This document shows, piece by piece, positions 42,713 through 50,321 of a DNA stretch of 64,000 bases; within the stretch, counting starts at the first letter, position 1; every line of letters begins with the position of its first letter. This DNA comes from Aquabacterium sp029268225 (GTDB lineage Bacteria; Pseudomonadota; Gammaproteobacteria; Burkholderiales; Burkholderiaceae_C), in contig NZ_JBBEYB010000010.1 of NCBI RefSeq assembly GCF_037482285.1, positions 53,427-117,426 of the forward strand, given 5' to 3'. The notes under the pieces were generated by a model, which had not been told where the DNA came from, ran no database searches, and saw only the letters and a program-made list of their open reading frames with translations. Both the position numbers and the translations under genes were made by a program.

Positions 42713-44911
42713 ATGACAAAACTACAGCCCCCTTACCCCAGATTCGGCGAATGCGTCTCGGCCTTGGCCGGTGCAATTGACGCTAACAAGACCGGCAGTG
42801 ACGTTGGACGCTTGGCCCGAGAAGGCGATTTCGACTGGGAGCGACTGGATACGGTCATTGCCGAACTACTCGTTGACAGCATTGCAACAGTCGTCGGAGA
42901 TCCAACCCGCCAAATCTTTGAGCGCTGGGTTGCCGCCGTTCGGTCTGCCTACACCACGCTTGTGCTGGACGTGTCATTGGATGCCCTGGGACGCAACGAT
43001 GTCCTTCCAGTATTGGTCGAGCACTTCTTTGCTCCGGCCGGCGGACAACTGCTGCGGCAAATCAGCGCCGACATCCCGGGCCCTGATTTGCAGCTTTTGC
43101 TCGCGGACAACCAGCAACCACTGCAGGTGACGCTCGAATGGCTGGATAGCGCCGTCGGGGGTCCCGTAGAGAAACTGCTGTATCCAGGAAGCACTGGATC
43201 GGCTCGGGTCGAGCAGGAAAAGGTCCGAAAGTGGCGTACCGGCACCGACATTCCATCAGCGCAAAGCATCAAGCTGTTCCACCAAAGGTTGACCGAACGC
43301 TGGAAGCCGCTCCCTGCCAGCCCTGTTTGGCTGATGATTGCTTCTGCCCTGTCGAGGCTAGAAAAGCAATCGGCGGCACCGCTGCGGTCGTTGTTGCACC
43401 TATACGTACAAGGGAGCACTCCGCCCAGGAGGCCCATTGACAAGCTGCTATCCGAGTTGGTCGTCCGCGCCGGACACGCATGGCCCGAACTCGCTGAGCC
43501 TGGCCGACAGCTTTGGCATGACCTCCGCCGCACGTCGGCAAAGCAGCCTGGCGATCAAGAGCGGACATGGCAGCAAATCGAAGCACTGGAGCGGCTGGCC
43601 ACAACCAGCGACCCGGAAGGACGCACCGCTTATCACTACAGCAGGATGAAAGGCCGCTGGCATGTGCTGTCCGGGCAGTATCAGGAAGCGCTTCCGCACT
43701 ACAAGAAGGCGTTCGAACAGGCGTGCTATCGAGCAGGGCACCAAGTCAAGGACATCATTTCCGAAGCGTCATGCCTGTCAGCCTTTCTACCGAAGGAACG
43801 GGTGTTCCTGAAGCAGCTCAAGCACGTGGGCATCACACTTGGGCTGTACCGCAAGCCTGAAGCGGGATCGGTTATCGAAGATTGGGAACTTGATCAGCTC
43901 GCACTGCAGCTACCACTCGAATTTCCAGCATGCGGACGATTCGCGGAATGCCAGCAAGATCTCGCAGATGAGCCCATTCAAGGATGGCTTTTCATCGACC
44001 GAGACGCTATTGCCAAATTAAAACCCGACCTCAAGACACCGAGTCGCGTACGGGCCGTGCATTCTGCAGATGGGCAGGTTCGCCGCTGGCCACAGTTACG
44101 CCTGTTTGCTTCGTTTGGGCTTGTTGAGCAAGTCGAAGCTCTGCTCGACGCGGGCGCCTCGGTAGACGAACTGGACAGCTCCAATGCATCCGCACTGCTC
44201 TGTGCACTTCAGCACGCAGAACAGAGCGGGAAGCGCGAGGTACTGGACCTGCTGTTGGACATACCCCATCAACGTGCCACCATCAATTCGGCCACCCAGC
44301 GAAAGCAACTAACGCCATTAATGTGCGCAATAGATCTGGGGCTGCCGGATGTCGTCGAAACCCTGGTCATACAAGGAGCAGATGTTGAGCAGCGTGCGCT
44401 GACCGACAGCCAGTCACCGCTGTACTACCTAGTGAGCCAGTTGTCTGGCAGGGTGAACCCGACGCGGATGCTGGTCACCTTGACTGCGCGAATGATGCAG
44501 GAGCCAGACTTGGTGCTTCAGGACACGTTACGCCGATTCGGTGTTGGGGTCGCGGGCGCCTTCGGTTCGAGCACAGCCGCGCTGCGCTCGCATCAAGAAC
44601 TGGCAGTTGCAGTGGCCAAGGCGCTGGTTGAGCAGCACGTGTCAAGGCAATCCGTTCCCAAGTTGATGCGAATCGCAGCAACACTTCTGGAGGCAGGCGC
44701 CAACCCGAACGCATCTCACAAGTACCCTGTTCCCGGCCGAACTCCGCTGATGCTGGCGGCTGAAAGCGACTTGCCCGAGCTGTTTGATTTGATGATCCAA
44801 CGGGGTGGTGAGCCACTCAGGCCAGATGCACACGGGCAAAACAGTTTGCAGATCGCGCGAGCCTTTCAGTCAAGGCGGGTACTGAACTATCTGAGCCAAA
44901 GCTCTCGTTGA
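42713..44911 (+). CDS. Ankyrin-repeat protein with helical N-terminal part
   Basis: A 732-residue protein. The first 440 residues are helical with no family I recognise, and contain a TPR-like stretch (AYHYSRMKGRWHVLSGQYQEALPHYKKAFEQA, landmarks SGQYQEALPHYKKAF). Ankyrin repeats fill about 445-720, for example GLVEQVEALLDAGASVDELD, PDVVETLVIQGADVE and GRTPLMLAAESDLPELFDLM. The start at 42713 is two bases after the HicA-like stop; no ribosome-binding site is seen, so it is probably translated by coupling. Possibly an interaction partner or immunity protein of the HicA-like gene. Confidence 0.75.
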   Translation: MTKLQPPYPRFGECVSALAGAIDANKTGSDVGRLAREGDFDWERLDTVIAELLVDSIATVVGDPTRQIFERWVAAVRSAYTTLVLDVSLDALGRNDVLPVLVEHFFAPAGGQLLRQISADIPGPDLQLLLADNQQPLQVTLEWLDSAVGGPVEKLLYPGSTGSARVEQEKVRKWRTGTDIPSAQSIKLFHQRLTERWKPLPASPVWLMIASALSRLEKQSAAPLRSLLHLYVQGSTPPRRPIDKLLSELVVRAGHAWPELAEPGRQLWHDLRRTSAKQPGDQERTWQQIEALERLATTSDPEGRTAYHYSRMKGRWHVLSGQYQEALPHYKKAFEQACYRAGHQVKDIISEASCLSAFLPKERVFLKQLKHVGITLGLYRKPEAGSVIEDWELDQLALQLPLEFPACGRFAECQQDLADEPIQGWLFIDRDAIAKLKPDLKTPSRVRAVHSADGQVRRWPQLRLFASFGLVEQVEALLDAGASVDELDSSNASALLCALQHAEQSGKREVLDLLLDIPHQRATINSATQRKQLTPLMCAIDLGLPDVVETLVIQGADVEQRALTDSQSPLYYLVSQLSGRVNPTRMLVTLTARMMQEPDLVLQDTLRRFGVGVAGAFGSSTAALRSHQELAVAVAKALVEQHVSRQSVPKLMRIAATLLEAGANPNASHKYPVPGRTPLMLAAESDLPELFDLMIQRGGEPLRPDAHGQNSLQIARAFQSRRVLNYLSQSSR

Positions 44912-44972
44912 CGGCAGGCCCCTTGGGTTGGCTCCTGCGGGCTCGTGGCTGCGACCGTCCACTCATCAGGCG

Positions 44973-44999
44973 ATTACGGTAATTACGATAGTTACGGTA
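44973..44999. repeat. 9-bp tandem repeat (ATTACGGTA-type x3)
   Basis: ATTACGGTA, ATTACGATA and GTTACGGTA in tandem after the ankyrin gene. This is the second 9-bp triple repeat in the element; the units differ in sequence from that at 28108. Confidence 0.7.
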
Positions 45000-45013
45000 A
45001 TCGTCTCGTGCTC

Positions 45014-45493
45014 TCAGCCGCGTTGATGCGACTGACCACACCCATGGCAGAACCATGTCTTCCGCCACTGGTCTTTGGCAACGCTGTAGTCTTTGGCCTG
45101 GATGTGCCAGGCCTTCATCAGCAGCCATCCCACTGCAATGAGGCCCAAGCCAGCAAGCGCCTCTTTCCAGTTGTGGGCGAGCATGGCGACCGCTGACATG
45201 TCCAGCCTGCAGCTCCGCTCGAATACGTCACAGCTTGTCGATGCATGGTAAACGACCGCGCAGCCAAGTCCGAGGCTCACCACAAAAGGCATAGGCGATG
45301 GTGGCGAGGGTGGCGCGCAATGCTGAGCAAGCAACGTGGCCTGCGAGCCGTGGCTGCTCCCTTGCGCAAACTGGCCATTCGACGTGAAGGCGATGTGCTC
45401 AGCTTGAAAGTGCTGTGTTCCATCAGTATGCGCCACAGCCATCCGCTGAATGTGGGGGCTGCCGCAACGAGGACATTGCATCGACATGTTCAT
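45014..45493 (-). CDS. Zn-ribbon membrane protein
   Basis: A 159-residue protein with a zinc-knuckle pair split between its ends: CPRCGS at residues 7-12 and CHGCGQ near 150. Between them are two hydrophobic segments (PFVVSLGLGCAVVYHA and ALAGLGLIAVGWLLMK). Folding both ends together would complete a four-cysteine site on one side of the membrane. It overlaps the upstream lipoprotein stop by ATGA (45490-45493), which sets the start. Function unknown. Confidence 0.68.
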   Translation of the reverse strand: MNMSMQCPRCGSPHIQRMAVAHTDGTQHFQAEHIAFTSNGQFAQGSSHGSQATLLAQHCAPPSPPSPMPFVVSLGLGCAVVYHASTSCDVFERSCRLDMSAVAMLAHNWKEALAGLGLIAVGWLLMKAWHIQAKDYSVAKDQWRKTWFCHGCGQSHQRG

Positions 45494-46581
45494 CCCTCCG
45501 TTCCTTCTGTGTTGATGGTGCAGGTCAGCGTGGGATCGCGACCCTCCATATCAGCAGAGAGCACGCCGACTTTGGTCAATCGGCCATAGGTCCTGCCGTC
45601 CTTGCCCAACTGCAGTGCGGCCGCCTTCACCACCTGCTGCAAGCTGACACCGGACATGAAGCTGCGATAGACGTGCTCGCCACCATCGCGAGAGACTGCG
45701 ATCTTGTGCACGGTGAGCCCATGAACCCCGAGGGGCTGGGTCAAGGTGACCGGGGTGATGCCTTGGCCTGGTTGCCATCCCGACAACCTGAGTGCGGCCT
45801 CTGCTTGATCAAAGCGTTTGCTGATCGAGGCGCAAGACAGCGCCTGCTCAAGCTGGGTCTTGGCCTTACTTCCAACTGGCTGCGTAGTTGTGCTGGCGCC
45901 ATAACCGACCAGCCACAGATTCGTTGGCGCGCCCGGTTGCCAGCCGGTGTCGCGCACCAGTTGCTGAATGAAGCCCTGGAAGGCGAGCTGTTGCCGCTCG
46001 CTGATCGGTTGCCTGTCGGGAATGGCCAGCATTGGCGGCTTGGGCCCGGATGTGCGCAGGTTGCCGCTGTGCTCAAGGGCGGTTTGCTGCATGAACAGAT
46101 GCAGGTTGGCGGCGTTGTTGACCGCATAGCCGACCGATTGACCCCAACACACGGAGAAGGCGGGCACAGCTTCCGACTTGCTCATGCTCCACCAGATCGT
46201 GGCGGTTGCCGACCAACAGTCGTTCCGGGCCCAGTCCGTCACTGTGACTGCCACACGGGGAAAGTACGTCTTTGCCGTCCCGTCGTAGGGATGCTTGCTG
46301 AAGACACCGGCCAAACGCGTCGTGCGGACGCTTGGCAAGGCGGCGCCTTCTTGGCGCTCGAAGTTGTTGGGCGTGGCGGTTTGAGCAGACTGGGCCTGGG
46401 CGCCCAGTGAGAGCCGCACCTTGGTTGATCCGTCCGGCTGCGCTTGGGTGGTTACGCACCCTGAAAGCGTCTGAATCAGTGCCAGTACGCAGATGGATGT
46501 CATCAAGCGCAGGCTGGACGCCTTGCGATGACTGCGTGACGTCACGCAGCCTGCGGTGTGGAGTCGTCGCAAGCCTTCCAT
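45490..46581 (-). CDS. Lipoprotein of unknown function
   Basis: A 363-residue protein with a lipobox LSGC at 39-42 after a hydrophobic stretch. The mature part shows no family I know; it contains paired cysteines and Trp-rich segments (WWSMSKSEA, GWQPGAPTNLW, GWQPGQGI). The ATG at 46581 follows GAGAGGG; ATG at 46503, just before the hydrophobic segment, is an alternative. It is divergent from an XRE regulator with a GACACGTGTC palindrome between, and coupled to the Zn-ribbon gene. Confidence 0.65.
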   Translation of the reverse strand: MEGLRRLHTAGCVTSRSHRKASSLRLMTSICVLALIQTLSGCVTTQAQPDGSTKVRLSLGAQAQSAQTATPNNFERQEGAALPSVRTTRLAGVFSKHPYDGTAKTYFPRVAVTVTDWARNDCWSATATIWWSMSKSEAVPAFSVCWGQSVGYAVNNAANLHLFMQQTALEHSGNLRTSGPKPPMLAIPDRQPISERQQLAFQGFIQQLVRDTGWQPGAPTNLWLVGYGASTTTQPVGSKAKTQLEQALSCASISKRFDQAEAALRLSGWQPGQGITPVTLTQPLGVHGLTVHKIAVSRDGGEHVYRSFMSGVSLQQVVKAAALQLGKDGRTYGRLTKVGVLSADMEGRDPTLTCTINTEGTEG

Positions 46582-46612
46582 GATCTCGTTTCCCTCTCGA
46601 ATGTTATCTATA

Positions 46613-46622
46613 GACACGTGTC
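46613..46622. promoter_or_regulatory. GACACGTGTC palindrome between lipoprotein and XRE genes
   Basis: A perfect 10-bp palindrome, extended to ATAGACACGTGTCAAT with one broken pair. It lies 31 bp before the lipoprotein start and 32 bp before the XRE start, so it is central in the divergent promoter. Confidence 0.55.
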
Positions 46623-46654
46623 AATAGTGTACATATTCGGAAGACTCACTGTCC

Positions 46655-46909
46655 ATGAGACCGAGTCGAAACCAGTCGTTGATCGAAGCCTTGGGGGTGG
46701 AGATCAAGGTGCGCCGCTTAGAACTCGGCTTGTCGCAGGAGGACCTGGCTGGGCGCTGTGAGTTGGATCGGCCCTATATCACCTTGATCGAGAGCGGGCG
46801 CAAGCAGCCCACCATCAGTGTGCTGCACCGGCTGGCAGGAGCGTTAGAGTGGTCGCTTGCGGAAATGTGTGGCCGCGTCGAGGTGCGCTACCAGGCAATG
46901 GCAGCGTGA
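46655..46909 (+). CDS. XRE family transcriptional regulator
   Basis: An 84-residue single-domain regulator. IKVRRLELGLSQEDLAGRCELDRPYITLIESGRKQPT (landmarks GLSQEDLAG and YITLIESGRKQPT) is a standard Cro/C1-type helix-turn-helix. The start ATG at 46655 is 32 bp from the GACACGTGTC palindrome that it probably binds. Such small XRE proteins regulate an adjacent gene. Confidence 0.85.
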   Translation: MRPSRNQSLIEALGVEIKVRRLELGLSQEDLAGRCELDRPYITLIESGRKQPTISVLHRLAGALEWSLAEMCGRVEVRYQAMAA

Positions 46910-46943
46910 TGGGCTTGACCCGACTGTGGCGCGATGGGTGGCG

Positions 46944-47333
46944 TCAGAGCTTGAGCAGCACGGCGTAGGCACCAATGGCGGCAAGGGATGCCGCGCATGC
47001 CACGGTCGCCAAGGTCACCTTGACCCTGTCGAGGATGGACACTGGTGAGTCATCGTCATCGGATTCAGACGATGTGGAGAGGGGCAGGTACAGAAGCCCC
47101 CCCAAGCCCAGTGCGGCCAACAGGTGCGTCTTGTATGGCCAGCCCGCGTGAAACATGCCCGCCGTCAGAAGGCAAAGCCCAGCGCAGCAAGCAGCGATGA
47201 TCGCCCAGGCCCGCAAACGCTCACCCTGTGAGGCGGGCGCGAGGGGAACATCGGACGTGAGGCGCATCGACATGATGATCGCTGCCACCATGGCAAAACC
47301 TTGGGTCGCGGCAATCACGGCAAGATGATTCAA
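46944..47333 (-). CDS. Probable immunity membrane protein of the T6SS effector
   Basis: A 129-residue protein with four hydrophobic segments (AVIAATQGFAMVAAIIM, AWAIIAACCAGLCLLTAGM, LLAALGLGGLLYLPL and TLATVACAASLAAIGAYAV) and a short acidic loop (SESDDDDS). It follows the effector by ATGA overlap, the position of immunity genes. Small polytopic immunity proteins are common for pore-forming effectors. Assignment is by position and topology. Confidence 0.6.
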   Translation of the reverse strand: MNHLAVIAATQGFAMVAAIIMSMRLTSDVPLAPASQGERLRAWAIIAACCAGLCLLTAGMFHAGWPYKTHLLAALGLGGLLYLPLSTSSESDDDDSPVSILDRVKVTLATVACAASLAAIGAYAVLLKL

Positions 47334-48118
47334 TGCGCTGTCTCCGGCCAGAAGTAGTCAAACGAGGAGGATGCGCCTGTCGCCCCGACCGCCGCCCCCA
47401 CGAACATCATGACACCGACCACCCAGCCTGCTGGGTTGCTGGCCATCGCGACAACGCCGACCGTGGCCAACGCACCACCCGCCACGCCACCCGCAACCGT
47501 GGCGCCCTCTTTGGCCGCCTGACGAGGCTTGTCTTCAGCAGTGGCAACGTTGTAGACAGCGAACGCGAGGGTCGCCACCAGAAAAACTCGTCCCGCAGCG
47601 CCGTACAGCTTCACGCGCATGTTGACGCCATGATTGGACTTGCCTGCGCTCTCGACGATCTGCACCCAAACCTTTTCCTTCTGTGCAGAGGTCAACGACT
47701 CGAATGGCCGACCGAACAGTTCATTGGCCTTATGGCTTTGCATGTAGTCCAGAGGAAGTCCCGAGGCCTTCATGTCTTTTGACAAGGCCAGACCGAAGTC
47801 GGTGATCCTGGCGCGTGTCAGCTCCATGATCTGATTACGGATGGCATTGGCCGTCCTGGCCGCTTCGTGCGGGGTGATCTTGCCCTCTTTCACGAGCTGG
47901 ATCAGTTCTGCCCTGGCGGCGGCTGTCTTGCGGGTGTAGTCGGCGCGCGCAGGTGGGTCTTTGATGATGCTCTCGGCAAACGCAGCAGAGGCCGCTTCCA
48001 TGCCCTGAAGCGCCCTGGCAAGCTCGTTGCCTTGTGCCTGCGCTGGCGTCGTGTCGCTCTTGACGGTGGACTGAGATTTTTGGGTCGTGATGACCCTGAG
48101 TGCTGGGCCGTTAGCCAT
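47330..48118 (-). CDS. Probable pore-forming type VI effector
   Basis: A 262-residue protein following a PAAR gene. The N-terminal 160 residues are helical and charged; the C-terminal part has hydrophobic, Gly/Ala-rich segments (FLVATLAFAVYNVATA, then GATVAGGVAGGALATVGVVAMA and WVVGVMMFVGAAVGATGA, landmarks given) typical of glycine-zipper membrane insertion. The ATG at 48118 overlaps the PAAR stop by 8 bases and has CGGGGAAGC upstream; an in-frame GTG at 48142 is less likely. A toxic activity is inference from context. Confidence 0.6.
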   Translation of the reverse strand: MANGPALRVITTQKSQSTVKSDTTPAQAQGNELARALQGMEAASAAFAESIIKDPPARADYTRKTAAARAELIQLVKEGKITPHEAARTANAIRNQIMELTRARITDFGLALSKDMKASGLPLDYMQSHKANELFGRPFESLTSAQKEKVWVQIVESAGKSNHGVNMRVKLYGAAGRVFLVATLAFAVYNVATAEDKPRQAAKEGATVAGGVAGGALATVGVVAMASNPAGWVVGVMMFVGAAVGATGASSSFDYFWPETAH

Positions 48119-48665
48119 CGATTGCTTCCCCGAGGATTTCACAAGTCACTTCGGCAGCGGAGCTGCCTGTGGGGATCGCGGAGGTTTGACCCTTCTCATC
48201 GGTCACGCCCTCAATGACCTGATCCTTCCAACGCAGACGGTACGGCTGCTTGGTCAGGGGCATGTCGGTCAAATCGCACCTCAGCACAAAGCGATGGTCG
48301 AACAAGGCCTTCATCGCTTCGTTGACGGCTTGGGCAGCCGCCGCACCTGAGCTCGCAGTCACGGCTTGCGCGCCATGGCTTGTGTTTGATGAGCCACCAC
48401 CGTCACCCACACGAGAGACAACCTGGCTGGAGATCAGCACAGCGCCACATGCGCACAGATCGCCGTGTCGAGCCACTGGGGCACCATCCACGATCATGGT
48501 CGGGTCACCCGTCACGATGACGGTGGTGCCATGACCCTTCTTCGGGCAAGTGACTTGGTCACCGACGCGCGCCAAGCGCTTGCCATGGGTGTCTGTGGTT
48601 TGCGTGGACCCGATGACCACGCCACCATGGCTGGTCTGGTCGCCCATCACGATGAATGGCCTCAT
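48111..48665 (-). CDS. PAAR-domain type VI spike protein
   Basis: A 184-residue protein with a PAAR domain over its first 95 residues: MRPFIVMGDQTSHGG, VGDQVTCPKKGHG, PTMIVDGAPVARHGDLCACG, the standard spike-tip pattern with a zinc site. A linker then leads to a beta domain with LRWKDQVIEGVTDEKGQT, a module seen in other Burkholderiales PAAR proteins. ATG at 48665 follows GGGGAAG. It heads the PAAR-effector-immunity operon. No VgrG or T6SS structural genes are nearby, so an apparatus elsewhere would be needed. Confidence 0.85.
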   Translation of the reverse strand: MRPFIVMGDQTSHGGVVIGSTQTTDTHGKRLARVGDQVTCPKKGHGTTVIVTGDPTMIVDGAPVARHGDLCACGAVLISSQVVSRVGDGGGSSNTSHGAQAVTASSGAAAAQAVNEAMKALFDHRFVLRCDLTDMPLTKQPYRLRWKDQVIEGVTDEKGQTSAIPTGSSAAEVTCEILGEAIDG

Positions 48666-48775
48666 TGCTTCCCCTGTCATTTTTGGGAGCGAATCTAGCA
48701 GGCCCGACCACCGCCTCAATGTCTTGCCGAGTAACAAAGCGTTGCCCAACTGCCGCCATTTCGCTGTCCTGCGGC

Positions 48776-48980
48776 TTGTCCACAGAAATGGCGCCAACCA
48801 CTACCAGTTGAGCTATCTGAACGCTATCAGAACCCCTATCTGTACAGAGCAGGGGCGATCTATCGAACACGCCTGGGGTGATCTATCGAGGAAAGGCTGC
48901 CGCCAGGCGGGGTGATCTATCGAGATTTGGCAGGGGCGATTTAACGTGGATAACTTCTGCTGTCCACGACCTTGTCCACA
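48776..48980. promoter_or_regulatory. Candidate replication origin: iterons and DnaA boxes
   Basis: Four 15-base repeats at 48852, 48875 and 48909 (GGGGYGATCTATCGA) and a shorter GGGGCGATTTAACG at 48933, spaced 23, 34 and 24 bases. DnaA-box-like sites lie at 48776-48784 (TTGTCCACA), 48945-48953 (TTATCCACG on the minus strand) and 48972-48980 (TTGTCCACA). The integrase stop follows at once. Alternative: the repeats are a remnant of a transposon end. Confidence 0.5.
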
Positions 48981-50093
48981 TCAACCGAGCTTCTTGGCCA
49001 GGTCTTCTGCGCGAGGGTGGTAGTAGCGCTTGAGCATGCGCAGGTCTTTGTGGCCCGTGACCGCCGACAGCTCCAGGACGTTCGTCAGCTTCTCGGCCAA
49101 GCGCGATGCTGCCTCGTGGCGTGTGTCGTGGAAATGAACGTCTTCGAGGAAGCCCGCAGCAGGGCGGCACTTGGCTTGTTTGCAGTCGGCACGGTATTGC
49201 TCTTGAGCGCGCTCAATGGCTCGGGCAAAGCCCTTGCGCAATGCCAATGCAGTGGTTGGAAAGACGGGGCCGGTCCGTTGGGGTTCTTCGATGTCACTGT
49301 CCTCTTCGTCAACCTCTGGCAGAGGCAGCGCCTGCAGGATTGCGACGGCCCGAGTGGACAAGGGCACCGTTCTCGGATCACCGTTCTTGGTGTCGGGCAA
49401 GTGGGCGGTCTGGCGCTTGAGGTCCACGTTCTCCCACGTGAGCGACAGCAGCTCACCACGTCGCATCGCAGTTTCGATGGCCAGTTTGACCAATGGCAGC
49501 AGCCAGGGGTTGCGGGCGCCCTTGCTGAACGTGCCATCGGCCAAGCGCTCACCACCTGTCAGGGCGGTCAGGAGGTAGGTTTCTTCCTCGGCTGAAAACC
49601 GGCGATCACGAGCCCGCGCCTTCTCGGGGCGCTTGATCAGTGGGATCGGGTTTTCAACATGCACCCCCCACTCGCGGCGGGCATGGTTGATAACGGCAGA
49701 CAGCACATCAATTTCGCGATTGACGGTGGCGCCGCTGACTTGCTTGAGGCGCCGGTCTCGCCAACTGGCCACGGCGCTGCTGGTGACAGCTGACATCTTC
49801 AGTTTGGGCAGGGTCACGTCTTTCATGAGGACGTCGATCTTCACGGACTCGATGTCGGCCGACTTCTTCGACGGTGTGACCTCCGTTTGATAGCGGCGCA
49901 AAATGGCTCCGAGGGTGTTCTTCTCAGCCTCGCGCCGATCCACCACGCCGCCCGTGTCGGCGGCACGCTCCAGCTCACGAACCCACTTCTCGGCGTCCTC
50001 CTTGTAGGAGAAGGTGCGTGACTGCGCGGGGTAGCCCTTGCGCCGCACCTTGGCTTGCCACTGCAATTCGCCGCGTTTCGTGATCGTGCCCAT
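48981..50093 (-). CDS. int: Tyrosine integrase of the element
   Basis: A 370-residue site-specific integrase of the tRNA-targeting phage/island type. The catalytic residues are visible: R in TAMRRGELLSLTW, HDTRHEAASRLAEKL, VTGHKDLRML and the nucleophile region RYYHPRAEDLAKKLG. The N-terminus (GTITKRGELQWQAKVRRKGYP, landmarks ITKRGELQWQAKVR) is the usual arm-binding start. ATG at 50093 is preferred over the TTG at 50120 by similarity to the family. It lies 77 bp inside attR, and an arm-like repeat overlaps its upstream sequence. Confidence 0.92.
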   Translation of the reverse strand: MGTITKRGELQWQAKVRRKGYPAQSRTFSYKEDAEKWVRELERAADTGGVVDRREAEKNTLGAILRRYQTEVTPSKKSADIESVKIDVLMKDVTLPKLKMSAVTSSAVASWRDRRLKQVSGATVNREIDVLSAVINHARREWGVHVENPIPLIKRPEKARARDRRFSAEEETYLLTALTGGERLADGTFSKGARNPWLLPLVKLAIETAMRRGELLSLTWENVDLKRQTAHLPDTKNGDPRTVPLSTRAVAILQALPLPEVDEEDSDIEEPQRTGPVFPTTALALRKGFARAIERAQEQYRADCKQAKCRPAAGFLEDVHFHDTRHEAASRLAEKLTNVLELSAVTGHKDLRMLKRYYHPRAEDLAKKLG

Positions 50094-50100
50094 GTCTCTT

Positions 50101-50120
50101 GTGTCCCAGATTTGTCCCAA
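50101..50120 (+). repeat. Right integrase arm-like repeat
   Basis: GTGTCCCAGATTTGTCCCAA, identical to 19352-19371 except one base. It lies 7 bp upstream of the integrase start codon, so binding could also control the integrase promoter. Confidence 0.6.
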
Positions 50121-50170
50121 TTAATGCTGGGGCAGCTTAGAACATCAGTGGATAAGGGGCAAGTGCCTAG

Positions 50171-50218
50171 CGTTCGGGACGTAGAGGCCGGAGGTTCGAA
50201 TCCTCTCACCCCGACCAC
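50171..50218 (+). repeat. attR: displaced 3' end of tRNA-Pro
   Basis: The 48-bp repeat identical to 19212-19259, here without the tRNA 5' part. It is the original chromosomal 3' half of tRNA-Pro, still followed by its own terminator at 50243. Confidence 0.95.
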
Positions 50219-50242
50219 ATATTCCTTGTTCGCCAAGAATTC

Positions 50243-50269
50243 ACAAAGCCCTGCACGACAGGGCTTTGT
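50243..50269 (+). terminator. Original tRNA-Pro terminator (right of attR)
   Basis: Stem ACAAAGCCCTG / CAGGGCTTTGT with a CACGA loop, followed by TGTTTC. It is 25 bp past attR and would have ended the tRNA transcript before integration. Confidence 0.75.
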
Positions 50270-50321
50270 TGTTTCTGACTCTTGGCCCACCCTCAGCGCC
50301 TTCTCTGAGCCAATGCCGCGG

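Larger units (their letters stand above)
19212..50218. mobile_element. 31-kb integrative element (defence island) in tRNA-Pro
   Basis: Bounded by a 48-bp exact direct repeat made of the 3' part of tRNA-Pro (19212-19259 and 50171-50218). It carries a tyrosine integrase next to the right end, integrase-arm-like repeats at both ends, a RepA-type replication gene, a second tyrosine-recombinase-like gene, iteron-like repeats, and mostly defence cargo. No conjugation, phage structural or relaxase genes are visible, so it is either mobilised by a helper or moves as a satellite or integrative plasmid. Confidence 0.93.
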
